Positions 25,641 through 37,252 of a DNA stretch of 64,000 bases are shown one piece after another. Every line of letters starts with the position of its first letter. The stretch's first letter is position 1. The position numbers and the translations under genes were made by a program. The stretch is from Plantago major. Lineage: Eukaryota > Streptophyta > Magnoliopsida > Lamiales > Plantaginaceae. The notes under the pieces are model-generated. The model was not told where the DNA came from. It saw nothing but the letters and a program-made list of their open reading frames with translations, and searched no databases. The stretch spans positions 62,001 to 126,000 of the forward strand of contig JAIFAC010000163.1 of the NCBI GenBank assembly GCA_026545765.1. The letters run 5' to 3'.

Positions 25641-26855
25641 TATTATTATTGGCACGCGAATCATAATGACCCTATTTACTGTCTGGGGCAGAACTGAATT
25701 TACTGAAAGTTGTCAAATTGCACAAGAGGCCCCTGGCGCCTTCAAATTCCCAAAAGAAGGGTTTTAATATTTCAAAAACATCGAAACAGTCCCTGCAACT
25801 TACGAAAACTTCCAAACTCCATGAAATCGAACCAAACACCTCCAAATCCAAGCAAGGGCTACGGGAATCGATTACCCATCACCTCCTCCATCTAAAACCA
25901 TCAATAACAGTCCAAAACCTCGATGAATCGGTCCAATCGAATCGCGAAATCGGTTTTCCCAATTCTTGTTTCTGTTTCGCGATCCATAACACTCAATCTT
26001 CAATCGATTTGTTCCAAACCTACTCGATTTCAGTCATAAATCTGGTTGTACTCTCGTGTAACTATCAAGATCAAGCAATTCGAACGAAACGAGAAGAAGA
26101 AGAGAACGGCATAAGAAAAAAAAGATAAGAAAGCAGAGAACGGAAGAAAGAAGAAAGGATAGAAACAAAACCAATAAATAAGCACTAATGGGCAATCCAA
26201 TAATTGAGCCTTACGAATCCGATTCACTTCAAATAAAGCCCATCTCAAACTATCACCCGTCTTGATTCACCGATCCATAACATAATGACTTATAAAATTT
26301 AGTATATCAACTCAAGTCCAACTAATTTCTCTTCTCCAAATTAAATTCAAATAGACTGTCCAAAATAAATTCCGGGATTTTACAAGTTGGGATAATCAAC
26401 AACTAAGCATATATATACACATAACAACTAAGCATACAATACACACATACCCTCGTCCTCCTCGGCTATTGTTAGACCATAAATATCAATGAACTTGGTG
26501 GGGGTGGTGGCGTGGGCCCCACCAAGTTCATTGATTAAAAAAAAAAAATCAATGATGGGCGCCCATATACCAACCACCGAACGGTGGTTGGCATTCTTTC
26601 CCTCCCCTTTTTTTTTACTTTTATTAGGGAGGGGACACTTGTCCCCTCCCTATTGGTTGTATTTTTTTTAATAGATTTTTTAGTTTTTTTAAAATAACTT
26701 CATATTATCCTTTTAAAAAAAAATAAAAAAATATATCAAAATTCATAAAAAATTCTATCAAGAGACACCATATCAAGATAGTTTTCTACATCTGAAAATC
26801 CCTCTTCTACTACTTCATATCTCAAACACTTCCAACCTCAAAACTCTCATCTCCA

Positions 26856-27830
26856 ATGGATCCTAATGATTCCTTCTATCCAAACTATTATTCTCAATAT
26901 GGAAACTCCCAAAACTCTGAAGAATTTTTCCGTTACTACAAAATTTCAACTCTCAATTTCCTCCGAATCTTACTCAAAATAGCCCTCCTAATCGACTCAA
27001 ATAACCCTCACCAAGTTGCAAGAACAAGGGCAATGAATCTGCTCAATGGAGCCCTCAAGATGTGACCCTAATGTCACTTGGGTTCACGCCGTGGAGATGC
27101 AATAACCGCACTAATCAAACAGTGATAGTCTGGGTCAAAGTTCTCAAATTGTATGAGCAATCCGAGCGAAAATCCTTACACTTTCAAAGCGAAGTAAGGA
27201 GTCGTTGAGAGGTCGTTGGTCGCGACTTAACAAACATGTTTCGAAGTGGATAGGTTGCTACAGAGAAGCCTATAACCAGAAAACGAGCCGAATGAGCATG
27301 GCAGATGTTGAAAGTGCAGCTCAGCAGCTTTACAATAACAAGAAGGGATTTCCGCATACTCTTGTTTTTGAACAAGTTATGCGCCACGCACTAAGTGGGA
27401 ATGAATTTGGGCGGTGATCATAGGAGGCCTCGTCGGTTACCGGATTCGAGGACGAAGGTCATGGTAGTTCAAAAGATCACGAACCGATGATGAAGACCTC
27501 ACGAACCTACTCCGAAACTCCGTGAGTGATGCTTCAACAATAAGTCGTCTACCCCAGAGAGAAATGACAAAGCGAAAAGCGAAAGCATCATCATCATCGG
27601 TTCACCTACAATTCCAGAGGATTTTACTAGTGAACTTCGTGCGATGAGGATCACACGTGAAAAGAACTTGAGCATATGAAAGAGACCAGAATGAAAGGAA
27701 ACAAATTGAGGAAAAAGGCTTGAAATGGAGAATAGGAGGCTCAATGCAAACATGTTGAGTGCTTTGTTGGCAAAGCCAAACTTAACTCCACAAGAAGAAG
27801 AGCTTAAGAATCACTGTTGGGTTTGCATGA
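26856..27830 (+). pseudogene. Harbinger ORF1, Myb/SANT-like DNA-binding protein (broken)
   Basis: Starts MDPNDSFYPNYYSQYGNSQN. Later frames resemble the plant Harbinger ORF1/NAM-associated type: a segment at about 27200-27400 reads SRWSRLNKHVSKWIGCYREA followed by MSMADVE-type residues, and the C-terminal end reads MLSALLAKPNLTPQEEELK near 27750-27808. The frame changes several times and stops occur, so it cannot make the full protein. In related elements ORF1 acts with the transposase to bind the ends. Confidence 0.75.
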
Positions 27831-27957
27831 CCTATCGTAATTCTAATTCCTTGTTTTCTTGTTGTTATGTAGTACTATGTTTTCGTGTTATTTTAGTTGT
27901 GTTTGATTATGTATTATTATGTAATTTTAATTTACGCTTATGTAATATTAATTCCTA

Positions 27958-28220
27958 GTCTATTCTACTTTCGTTTTTTCAAGATATCCCATGATATCCA
28001 CATGATTCTTCTACTTTTTATCTTTTGCCAATGCATTGTCCAAATCATCTGAAAAGTCTATAGTCTACTTTCGTTTTTTTAAGATATCTGACATGATTCT
28101 TCTACTTTTTTATCTTTGCCAGTGCATTGTCCAAATCATCTTAAAAGTCTATTGTCTACTTTCGTTTTTTTAAGATATGATTCTTCAAGATATATTCCAA
28201 TATAATTTCTGCAAGATATG
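27958..28220. repeat. Tandem repeat of about 110 bases
   Basis: Two to three imperfect copies of a unit starting TCTACTTTCGTTTTTT and containing CATTGTCCAAATCATCT, lying between the two Harbinger genes. Confidence 0.75.
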
Positions 28221-28396
28221 ATTATTAAATAGATAGTCCAATCCACAATAGTACAACCAACTATAGTCCAATCTACTTTTTCGCAAGATATGATTCTTCA
28301 AGAATGGCTCAGTCCATCTCTCAGATATGTGGCTGAGATCATTACCATACTCACACTCAAGTCTTCCTCATCCCTTCCATTTCTTCACCTAAAATA

Positions 28397-29671
28397 ATGT
28401 CATCGAATGAGAACATATTCCATGGTTCTAATTCGGGTGATGATTCTCAAGAAGAGTGGGAAGAACGTGTTACACAACAAAACCAAACACTTGACCGCAT
28501 TGTCGAGGATGTGGTCTCCCAAATTCCTACTACTCTGTTGTTACAGCCTACAAACCACAATATTAGAGCTAGGAGGCGGCATATTGAACGAATTCGTGAG
28601 GAAGGCCATCAAAACTTTTACAAAATGTATTTCTTAGTCTTCCCGGAACCAATCTACCCGGAAGACGTTTTCCGCCGGAGGTTTCGAATGAGAAAGCATG
28701 TGTTCGAACGTATAATGGAAAAGCTCAGTTCAGATGAATATTTTCAACAAAAGCGGGATGCCACTGGTCGATTAGGTATGTCTTTGATTCAAAAATGTAC
28801 TGCTGCTATAAGAGTTTTAGCCTATGGAACACCACCAGACGTGCATGATGAATCCCTGTGAATGAGCGAAGCGGTGATAAGAAAATCGATTATGAAGTTT
28901 GTAGAGGCGAATTGCCAACTTTGGGAATGAATACCTCGAGTCCAACCGAAGAAGACATGGCGGCTTCTACATATTGGTGAACGTGGATTTCCGGAATGAT
29001 GGGAAGTATTGATTGCATGTATTGGGAATGGAAGAATTGTCCTCTCTTGGGTGGCGATGTCAAGGAAGAAGTGGAAAGCCAACAATCATTTTGGAAGTCT
29101 GTCGTAAGATTGTTGGATCGCATGCATTTTTGGAACCCAGTACGAACAATGATATTAATGTGCTACACAAATCTCCCTTTCAATGATATTTTAGCGGTAG
29201 TGCCCGAAAATCGATTACCATGTTAATGGTCGTGAAAGGAATATGGGATATTACCTCACGATGGAATTTATCTGAATGGTGCATTTGTGAAATCTATTAA
29301 GTCTCCAATTATTCAAGCACAAGTTATTTGCTAATCGTCAAGAGGTCATTAGGAAAGATGTTGAGCGGGCTTTTGGTATTCTACAAGCTCGTTTCTCTTT
29401 TATTAAACATCCATGTCTTCTATGGTATCGACATGCCATTGGTCAAATTATGATTGCTTGCATCATCCTCCATAATATGATAGTTGAAGATGAAAGAGAC
29501 ACTTACCTAAACTATACTGATCCCACCGAATTCATGAAAGATCGTCCCGGACATGTGAATGCAGATGAGGGCGAAGAAGCCGTTGTTGATCCTATTTTCA
29601 ACTACTCCACTGAACGTATTGCAAGTCTAGCCCGATATATGACTATGAGGACCAACTTCAAATGTAAATAG
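28397..29671 (+). pseudogene. PIF/Harbinger DDE transposase (broken)
   Basis: N-terminal frame 28397-28861 (154 residues) includes FRRRFRMRKHVFERIMEKL and a TAAIRVLAYGTPPD segment typical of HARBI1/ALP1-like transposases. A stop follows at 28859, then the catalytic region continues in other frames: GFPEMMGSIDCMYWEWKNCP near 28990-29045 (first catalytic Asp), and a final frame with VERAFGILQARFSFIKHPCL and IGQIMIACIILHNMIVEDE near 29362-29490 (third catalytic residue, Glu). The piece around 29050-29330 is scrambled by indels. Several frameshifts and stops make it inactive. Confidence 0.85.
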
Positions 29672-30169
29672 TCACAAGGAACTTATGGACGATTTAATTG
29701 AGCACATATGGGAGCATTTTAATGATGGGGAGGACTGAATATGTAATTTTTCAATTTTTTATCTTTCAGCAGCGTTTTTATTTTGCATTTACATTTGAAG
29801 CGTTGTAATTTTTTTTCCATGTAATTCTGTAATGTAGTTTTAAATTGCCACATCACCTTGTATTTTAATTTTTCAAACTAAATTAATGTTTTTAATATTA
29901 TATTATAATTATTATATATTATAATTATTTAATATTTCAATATTTTACTATTATATTTAATTATATATTAAAATTATTTTATGATAATAATGAAAAGAAT
30001 AATAAAATTTATTGAATCGGTTGGGTTGGTGGTGGTCATGGATAAACTTGAATTTTATTGTTGTGGTTGGGTTGATTGGATGTTGGGTATGTGAAGGAGA
30101 GAGAAATTAATTGTTTATTGAGAAGGTTGGGTGTTTGGGGTGTTTTGGTGGTTATGGATATTTATGGTC

Positions 30170-30926
30170 TTAAGTCTATAAATTGGTCTTCATGCAGGTA
30201 TATGAACTCATCATCAACATGTACATGCTTTCTCGCTGTTTGATCGACGACTTCTTCTTGGTACGAGTTGATAATTGAGTCGTCCTTATCAATGTACTCC
30301 ACTCTGGAGCGGGCCTGTATATGCATCGCATCCAACCAGTCCGCCTTATCGCGTTTGAGGCTTGGATATTCAATAAACACCACCTGGTGTGCTTGAGTCG
30401 CTATGATAAACGGTTCATACTTAGTACGATACCTCTCCCTATGGTTAATTTCTACCATCTGATAGAGCTCGTGTTTCCTCGTACCACTTGGAGTAGGATC
30501 ATACTAGTCAACATCAAACAGAAAGGTTCTTTTCAAAGGAAACCCCAGATATTCAAGCCGCACAATTTGTCTCAGGTTCCCGTAGAAATCATACAAATCA
30601 TTAGTTGCATCTTGATCTTGCCCCCTGACACACACCCCCGAATTGCTTGTGGCCATGGCGGTGTTAGACTCAATTGTGTTAAACCTAAGGTCATTTACTA
30701 TGTACGATGAGAATGTGGAGACATTTTTGTTTGGTCCCTCTGCTAGAGATTCTAAGTAAGGACATGTGACTTTGTTGACAGGATTTCGTACATACTCCTT
30801 GAACCAATCTGCAAATTATGTTTCCAACTTCTCTTGAAGCAGTTCTTCAATTACGTCATCTGCCATTGTTGGATTCTTCTCTTTGAAAAGGCTGTGGACA
30901 CGATTACATGATTATATATATATATG

Positions 30927-31011
<85 letters not shown>

Positions 31012-33792
31012 GTTAGAAGTTAAAATCCATGTGTTAGCGTAAGAAAGCTACTCACCGAGCATAAATCTCCATAAATTTGTCAACTTCAGCACAGTTCGAG
31101 AGGACATAATATGTGGCTGCCTTCAGCTCCTTATCCGTCAACCATTCTGTCTTTTCTTCTCCAATAGGTTTCCCTGAGACCCTAAAAATTGAAATGGCAA
31201 CGTCATCATCCTCTTGAACTTCAAATGTGTCTGCGTTTATGGACGGCCTAGATGCCTTCGTCGGGACATGGTCCCCAAAGTAATAGGAGCAGAAGGTTGC
31301 AGCTTCCTTTACACGTATTCATTGGCCATCGATCCCTCAGGCCTGCCTTTGTTGCTGACATACCTCTTCAATTTTCCCAAGTATCTGTAATGTATATATA
31401 TTCAGGTAAGACAATGTAACTGGGAAAATTCAGACTTTATAAGTAAATGATTGCCTTGATTACACACCTCTCGAATGGATACATCCATCGATACTGAACC
31501 GGTCCAGCAAGCCTCGCTTCATGTGGGAGGTGAACCGGCAAGTGCTCCATAGAATCAAAGAAGCTCGGTGGAAAGATACGCTCGAGCTTGCATAGAATCA
31601 ATGGTATTTTGTTTTCAAGATTTGCTAACACTTCACCGTCAAGCACCCTTGAGCATAAATTCTTGAAAAATAAGCTCAGCTCGGTGAGAGCAATCCATAC
31701 AGGTTTAGGTAGCATTTCTCGAAATGCAACAGGGAGAAGCCTCTCCATGAACACATGACAATCGTGGCTCTTCATCCCATACATCTTTGTCCTCTTCACA
31801 TCCACACACCGCCCCAACTTCGAGGCGTAATTGTCGGGGAACTTTAATCCCCTCACCCAATCAAATAGTTTGTTCATAGATTCGTGTCAATTGTGTAGCA
31901 TGCCTTGGGCCACTGCCTCTTATCATTCTGCTTTGTCAACTCGGGCATTTTACACAATGTATCCAACTCGGCTCTAGATTTAGGGGTATCCTTTGTTTTT
32001 CCTGGAATGTTGCAAATCGTGTTGAATAAGTTCTCGAACACGTTCTTCTCAATGTGCATGAAATCCAAGTTGTGACGTATAAGAAGACTGCTCCAATAAG
32101 GCAAGTCCCAGAAGATGTTTCTCTTCTTCCATCCATAATTTTTGCTAATTTTCTCGTTATGCTTCTCCGACCCAATTACTTCAGTCACTTTCATAAGACC
32201 CAGCCTATCTATCTCCGCAAGTATTTCTGCACTAGTAAGTTGTCTCGGGGCGCCTTTGTTCACTACTTTGTTTTTCAAGAATTGCGTCTTGTTCTTCCTG
32301 AACGTATGGTCCTTTGGTAGAAACCTACGATGACAGTCAAACCAACATTCTTTTCCGCTCTCCTTCAGCCTAAATGCATCAGTGTCTTCCATACAATGTG
32401 GACAAGCATTAAAGCCCGCGGTTTTCCTTCCAGATAGCATGGAGTACGCAGGAAAATCACTCACGGTCCACAATAGTGTTGCTCTCAAGGTAAAGTTCTT
32501 TTTCGTTGACACATCATATGCCGGGATACCATTTTCCCACAACTCAATCAGCTCCTTGATTAGGGGCTGCAAGAACACATCCAGCTTCTGTGACGGATCA
32601 TCTGGCCCGGGCACCAACACAGTCAAGAACATGAATGGTTCCTTCATGTACTCACTGGGGGACAGGTTGTACGGTGTCAGGATGACTGGCCAACAAGAGT
32701 ACTTCCGTTCATTTTCAAACGGGTTAAAACCATCCGTACAAAGCCCCAAGCGTACATTTCTAGGCTGGGCTGCAAACTCCGGGTAGGTCTTATCGAACTG
32801 TTTCCATGCGGGTGAGTCTGATGGATGCTCCATTCTACCCTCTTCCGGGATTACTCGCTCCTTGTGCCACCGCATTTTATCGGCACAAGCACTTGAAGCG
32901 TACAACCTCTTCAAACGAGGTGCTAGAGGGAAATACCACATTTTCTTATGTGGGAGATTTTTCTTATGACGTTTCTTTGCAGCCCCCTCCTTGTAAACCG
33001 GTCCTTACCACAAAATTTGCACTTCAATAGATCTTTATCCTCCCCCCAATAGATCATGCACATATCCTCACAATAATCTATGGTTTCCATGGGCAACCCC
33101 ATCCCCCGCATCTTTTTCTTCGCCTGGTAAAAGTTGGTGGGAACTAGGTTTTCTTCAGGACAAAGATCCGACATTACTTGTACCCATTCATTGAAGCTCG
33201 CTTCAGATTGCTGGCCATTAGCCTTACTACTCATTAGCCGAGCCAACAAAGACAACTCGCTGAGCCTACACCCCGGATAAATCGGCTTCTTTGCTGATTC
33301 CAGCAAGTCAAAGAACACCTGATCCGCAGGATTCGGAGGCTCCTCCACATCCCCCTCGGTCATTGGCTCCCTGGTGTCCATGAACTCTGGACCAACAACA
33401 TCATACACCATTTTCTCCATCCGTTCATGATCATAATTAGCATCAGATGTAGACGTATTCTGAGTACTTCCGATCACATTTTTCAGCTTCCTTTTACGCT
33501 TTGAGAGATGCTCATAATCCATGAACGGTGCTCGTGTCTCACCATGATAACACCATACCTCATACTCAGACACGAACCCCTTACGTTTCAAGTGCTCCAC
33601 TACCGTTTCAGGAGGCAAAGATTTCTTATTCCTACATTCGTTCGCATTGCAAGGGCACTTCATCTTCCCCCCACTCAAACAAGTAGTCTGTGTAAGCGTA
33701 AAAGTGATGAAGGATTCAATCCCTTCCACAAAACTAGACTGAATTCTGCCATTAACTATGCGACGGTACATCCATGAATGATCGGGATTCAT
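30170..33792 (-). pseudogene. CACTA transposase, TNP2-type with DUF4218 and DUF4216 (broken)
   Basis: N-terminal transposase-associated domain at about 33792-33530 (MNPDHSWMYRRIVNGRI, Cys-rich CPCNANECRNK). Then a zinc-finger-like CKFCGKDRF segment near 33010 and the TNP2 core at 32941-31874 (RLKRLYASSACADKMRWH, GLCTDGFNPFE, LRATLLWTVSDFPAYSMLSG, HNLDFMHIEKNVFENL). The DUF4218 part is 31877-31437 plus 31395-31055 (MYGMKSHDCHVFMERLLPVA, HLPVHLPHEARLAGPVQYRW). The DUF4216 part is at about 30760-30173. Breaks: a one-base shift in a G run near 32985, another near 31880, another near 31305, and a stop replacing Trp near 30500. The 3' end is cut by the Harbinger insertion at 30170. The start is the ATG at 33792. 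Confidence 0.9.
30913..31008. repeat. (AT)n microsatellite in a transposase intron
   Basis: About 95 bases of nearly pure AT dinucleotide with two GT interruptions, between the DUF4218 and DUF4216 exons of the CACTA transposase. Confidence 0.95.
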
Positions 33793-34582
33793 AATTAGAT
33801 GATTAGCCTGACACGTCTATAATTATTAGATTCATAACACGCATTTTACGTTAATATAATCACCAAATAGTCTCAAAACACTTAATTAAATCTTCATAAT
33901 CTAGTGCATATACGAATTTATCGAATCAAAAGTACTACGTACTTACAAACATACTAACATTATACTAATTAACAATCCAAATTCACAATCAATATATCAA
34001 TTGCACATCTCAAAGTTAACTAGCTAGTATACTATAGTTCTCATAAACATACAATTGATCAAATTAGTCGAAATTAACAAAATACCCAAATTTGTCAACA
34101 AGTAAGGGTTTCAAAACACTCAACTAAATCTTCCTAATCCTACTACATCTCCCACCAATATCAAATTAAAAGCCCTACATACTTACAAACATTCTAACAT
34201 TATACTAAAAATCCAAATTCACAATTAATATATTAATTGCACATCTCAAATGTAACATATATACTACGTAATATAAGCTAAACTAACTACTACATACTTA
34301 CAATAAACATGCAATTGCTCAAATTAATCGAAATTAACAAAATCCCCAAATTTGGCAAAGTAAGGGTTTTAGCCAAAATACCTTCGATTAAGCGAAAAAA
34401 GATGAAATAGATTGACCACGCGAGCTCCTTGTCCCACGAGCTCCGAGAAGACTCCAAAATTGGCCGGAATGGTGGAGTTTTGGTCGTAAATTGGAAATGG
34501 CGAAATGAAGAAGAAAGGAGGAAGAAAGAAGAAGCTGAAACGTAAATGGAGAAGAAGGGGTTCTGCCCCGATTCTATATCCA

Positions 34583-34832
34583 TTTTAGCGACGGATCGCT
34601 ATCCGTCGCTAAAATTGATTTTCTTTACTTTTTTATTTTTTTGGTCAACTTATTTAGGGACAGATAATATCCGTCCTTAAATAACGACGGATAAAAATAT
34701 CCGTCGCCAAATAGCGACGGATATGTTTCCGTCGCTAATTTGGCGACGGATTGAGCGGATTCGCTCAATCCGTCGCTAAACCTAGCGATTCGTCGCTAGG
34801 TTAGCGGCGGATTGTGTCCGTCGCTAAACGGG
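34583..34832. repeat. Right subterminal repeats of the CACTA element
   Basis: Dense copies of TAGCGACGGAT and ATCCGTCGCTAAA in both orientations, mirroring 21665-22010 at the left end. Confidence 0.85.
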
Positions 34833-34850
34833 GGATTTCTTGTAGTGTAA

Positions 34851-35099
34851 GTGACATTTTTAGCTTTGTACAATCCACTTTGATTACCTTTTGGTTCATT
34901 TTTATCCAATTTTATCAAAGTTAACTTAAACCATAATTTATTCCCTTACAATACCAAGACTACAACAATCAACAGATTCACAGCTGCATCTACTGGTGAA
35001 ATCATCTACCCGTTAAATCATTACATGCAAAAACCAATCCACTCTAAACAAAAATCTGAGACCCCAATATGAAGGCTAACAAACTTGCTGATCACTATG
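34851..35099. other. Spacer between CACTA right end and DUF1764 remnant
   Basis: AT-rich, probably the former 3' UTR and flank of the DUF1764 gene. No other feature seen. Confidence 0.35.
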
Positions 35100-35525
35100 T
35101 CAGAAACAACAATCGCAATAAAAGGGCACAGGATTGCCTCAAAGATCCGATTTCCCAATGCGCAACTCTTCTCCAGTGTAGACAGTTAGCCCATCTGCAG
35201 TTCTCTTCCTTGGTCGAGGAGCAGAATCTCAGAAAACATGTTTCTTGATGACTTTGTTATTTGTATAGTTTACTACATTTGTCCTAGCACATCAGCAGCA
35301 GATGCTTTGGTTGGCTTATTAACATGTTTTAGGTTCTACTCTTCAGGTTTCATTATCTTCGTTGTAGACAATATTTCATCAATCTCACTGCCAATTCTGC
35401 TGAGCTTTAGCGAGGTCTTCTTTCCTCCAGTATAACCTTCAACTTGAGGTTTTAATCCTTTCCATATGGTTAGTTCTGCTTCATCGTAATTGTACATTTC
35501 AAATATCTATTTGATACATTACACA
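35100..35525 (-). pseudogene. DUF1764 family gene remnant, cut by an LTR element
   Basis: On the minus strand a frame near 35240-35100 reads PRKRTADGLTVYTGEELRIG and, after an in-frame TGA, ends in a CDCCF motif; the family C terminus, as recalled, is a basic segment, then DG.TVYTEEELG, then CPFDCDCCF. Further upstream, near 35460-35380, SLKLSRIGSEIDEIL resembles the conserved GNEIDEIF region. The upstream part ends where the 16.6-kb LTR element inserted (35525/35526), so the promoter end, if kept, lies beyond 52099. With a stop inside the conserved tail and a transposon in the gene this copy looks dead. The molecular function of the family is not well known. Confidence 0.55.
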
Positions 35526-36395
35526 TGTTGGGTTAATTTCATATGACTTCTGGTAGGTAGTGTATTGAAGATGGAAATCAGAATACAACACAAGAACAAA
35601 ATAATATTTATATCTTTGGCGAAGGCTTGGCCTATTTCATTAAGACTTTATTTGTCCGCCTGGAGCTCACGGTTTACGTAATAAATAGTCTCCCAAGATA
35701 GAACACAAGAAGGATCAATTAGAATTCTAGCACTTGAGCTCTAACTCATTTAATTACTACAATAATGGATTAATCAAGAACATCCAACACCCGCCAAGTA
35801 TCAAAATAACATCTCTATTTTATACTTCTTTATCCTTCATTACTGGTTAGAAAATCTCATGAAAATTCATATTCAACGTCCTCCAAATTTAGCAAGGTAC
35901 TTAGGACTTGAAATCCGTAAAGGATAACTTGTCTTGGGATCCTCCACCATTCTCCTAAAAGAGAATATGGACTTGGATCATTTTAGATGATATATTTTGG
36001 ATGTATATTAAAATGAAGTAGGGAGCCCTATATAGATATCCAAAAGTTGCAAGGAAAAGATGCAATTGTTGAGCCACACCTCTCAAAGATCTGAACATAC
36101 AAGTTTGAATTGGTGTCACACTGTTAGCAAAAGGTGTCCAGCTCTATTGGAAAGTCCCAATGCTTGCCAATAGGCAGGTCATAGGTGTTGCATGAGGTAT
36201 CAAGTTCAAACATCTTCTTCCACACCTTTTTATCTATATATTTACATTTATTTTGTCGGAATTTATCGCAACTTCATTGTGAATACCTTCAGACATTAAT
36301 TACAAGGGTATATTCGTGCATTAATTTCTCATTCATCTTCAATCCGAAATGAGTAATTAAAGACACTAAACACACTTTAATTAAAATTTCCAACA
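35526..36395 (+). repeat. Left LTR of the 16.6-kb element
   Basis: Begins TGTTGGGTTAATTTCATATG and ends ATTTCCAACA. Aligns along its length with 51251-52094, with scattered substitutions and small indels. Confidence 0.9.
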
Positions 36396-37178
36396 ATCCC
36401 CCACATGAGTGAAAATTCATGCACACATGTGCTTCACACGCTTCAGTTTTTCAGCGGAAAATCATATTGCATCGGGATCGATTGTCATTGACATTGAATC
36501 GTCCCTAGTAGAATACCATCGGATTTACTCGCCACCCGGTGGACGTGGTGACTTGAACAGTCGACGCTTGTGTAAACCAAGACAATGATATCAACACAAT
36601 AATCTCCTTATTGCCTCTTTCCTTCTATCAGTCCATTAAAGGCCTTGGACTTCTTGGATTCATAAGTGTTCTTGTTTGAAGCGGCCTCCCATACTTCACA
36701 CTTAAATAGGTGATCTCGTTCTGAGAGCATTCCCTACAATGCTCGCTTCGTAAGCTAAAGAGATTAAGAATCTTCTTCACATATCATTAAGAGTTTAGTG
36801 ACTCATCCTCGGCCCGGACGCAGGAACACTTAATGTCTTTCACGGGAATGGAGCAAATGGAGTGTAACTCCTAAGTGCTTTTACCTCGAAGTACAAAACT
36901 TCACGAGGCACGTACTGGTCCTTTACAACTTAGTTGTCCCATTGAACCAAATTCTTGGAATCTCCAGTGAGTATGGTTGGGTTGCCACCGTAAATTTTCT
37001 TATTGAGTGGGTCTTAAGCCCATTCCCCTAGACAGGCAGATTATTTGATCAGTTAGGCGTTGCTTTTGTTTAGTGGATCCGCATGTTATCCTTTGATTTC
37101 ACATAATCAATAATGATAACCCACCTATAGATCAACTTCCGAATGGTCTTATGTCTATGACGCAGAGTATAGACTAAC
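36396..37178. other. Left internal region of the 16.6-kb LTR element
   Basis: Starts ATCCCCCACATGAGTG just after the left LTR. No match to the common tRNA-Met primer site was recognised, and no coding domain is visible. It continues after the solo LTR at 38955. Confidence 0.45.
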
Positions 37179-37252
37179 TGTTGAGAAATTTGTTGAGAAA
37201 TTTGTTGGGAAATTTGTTGGGAAATTTGTTGAGAAATTTGTTAGGAATTTTG
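37179..37252. repeat. 12-base tandem repeat at the solo LTR start
   Basis: About six copies of TGTTGAGAAATT with minor changes (TGTTGGGAAATT, TGTTAGGAATTT). The related LTR at 56493 has a single TGTTAGGAATAT, so the terminal word has been amplified in this copy. Confidence 0.85.

Larger units (their letters stand above)
24335..26384. mobile_element. Solo LTR (2.05 kb) nested in the CACTA element
   Basis: Begins TGTCACGCCCC, ends GGGATTTTACA (TG...CA) and is flanked by a 5-base duplication AGTTG (24330-24334 and 26385-26389). No second LTR, PBS-to-PPT interior or polyprotein is present, so this is best read as a solo LTR left by unequal recombination. Inside are (AT)n tracts and a tRNA-like block near 25566-25640. 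The 136-residue frame at 25718-26128 has no recognised domain. Confidence 0.8.
26475..30169 (+). mobile_element. PIF/Harbinger DNA transposon nested in the CACTA transposase gene
   Basis: Ends are GACCATAAATATCAATGAAC at the left and the complement of GACCATAAATATCCATAACC at the right, flanked by TTA (26472-26474 and 30170-30172), the 3-base target typical of PIF/Harbinger. It carries both expected genes on the plus strand, a Myb/SANT-like ORF1 (26856-27830) and a DDE transposase (28397-29671), both broken. It interrupts the 3' end of the CACTA transposase coding region. Confidence 0.93.
21657..34847 (-). mobile_element. CACTA (En/Spm) DNA transposon, 13.2 kb, with nested insertions
   Basis: Begins CACTACAAAAATATCC and ends GGATTTCTTGTAGTG, the classic CACTA termini, and is flanked by the 3-base target duplication TAA (21654-21656 and 34848-34850). 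Both ends have subterminal arrays of GCGACGGAT/ATCCGTCGC. Inside, on the minus strand, are a TNP2-type transposase (30170-33792) and a second, TNPA-like gene (about 22200-24232). A solo LTR (24335-26384) and a PIF/Harbinger element (26475-30169) have inserted into it. Because the transposase is frameshifted and split by Harbinger, the copy is non-autonomous, although its ends look intact. Confidence 0.95.
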
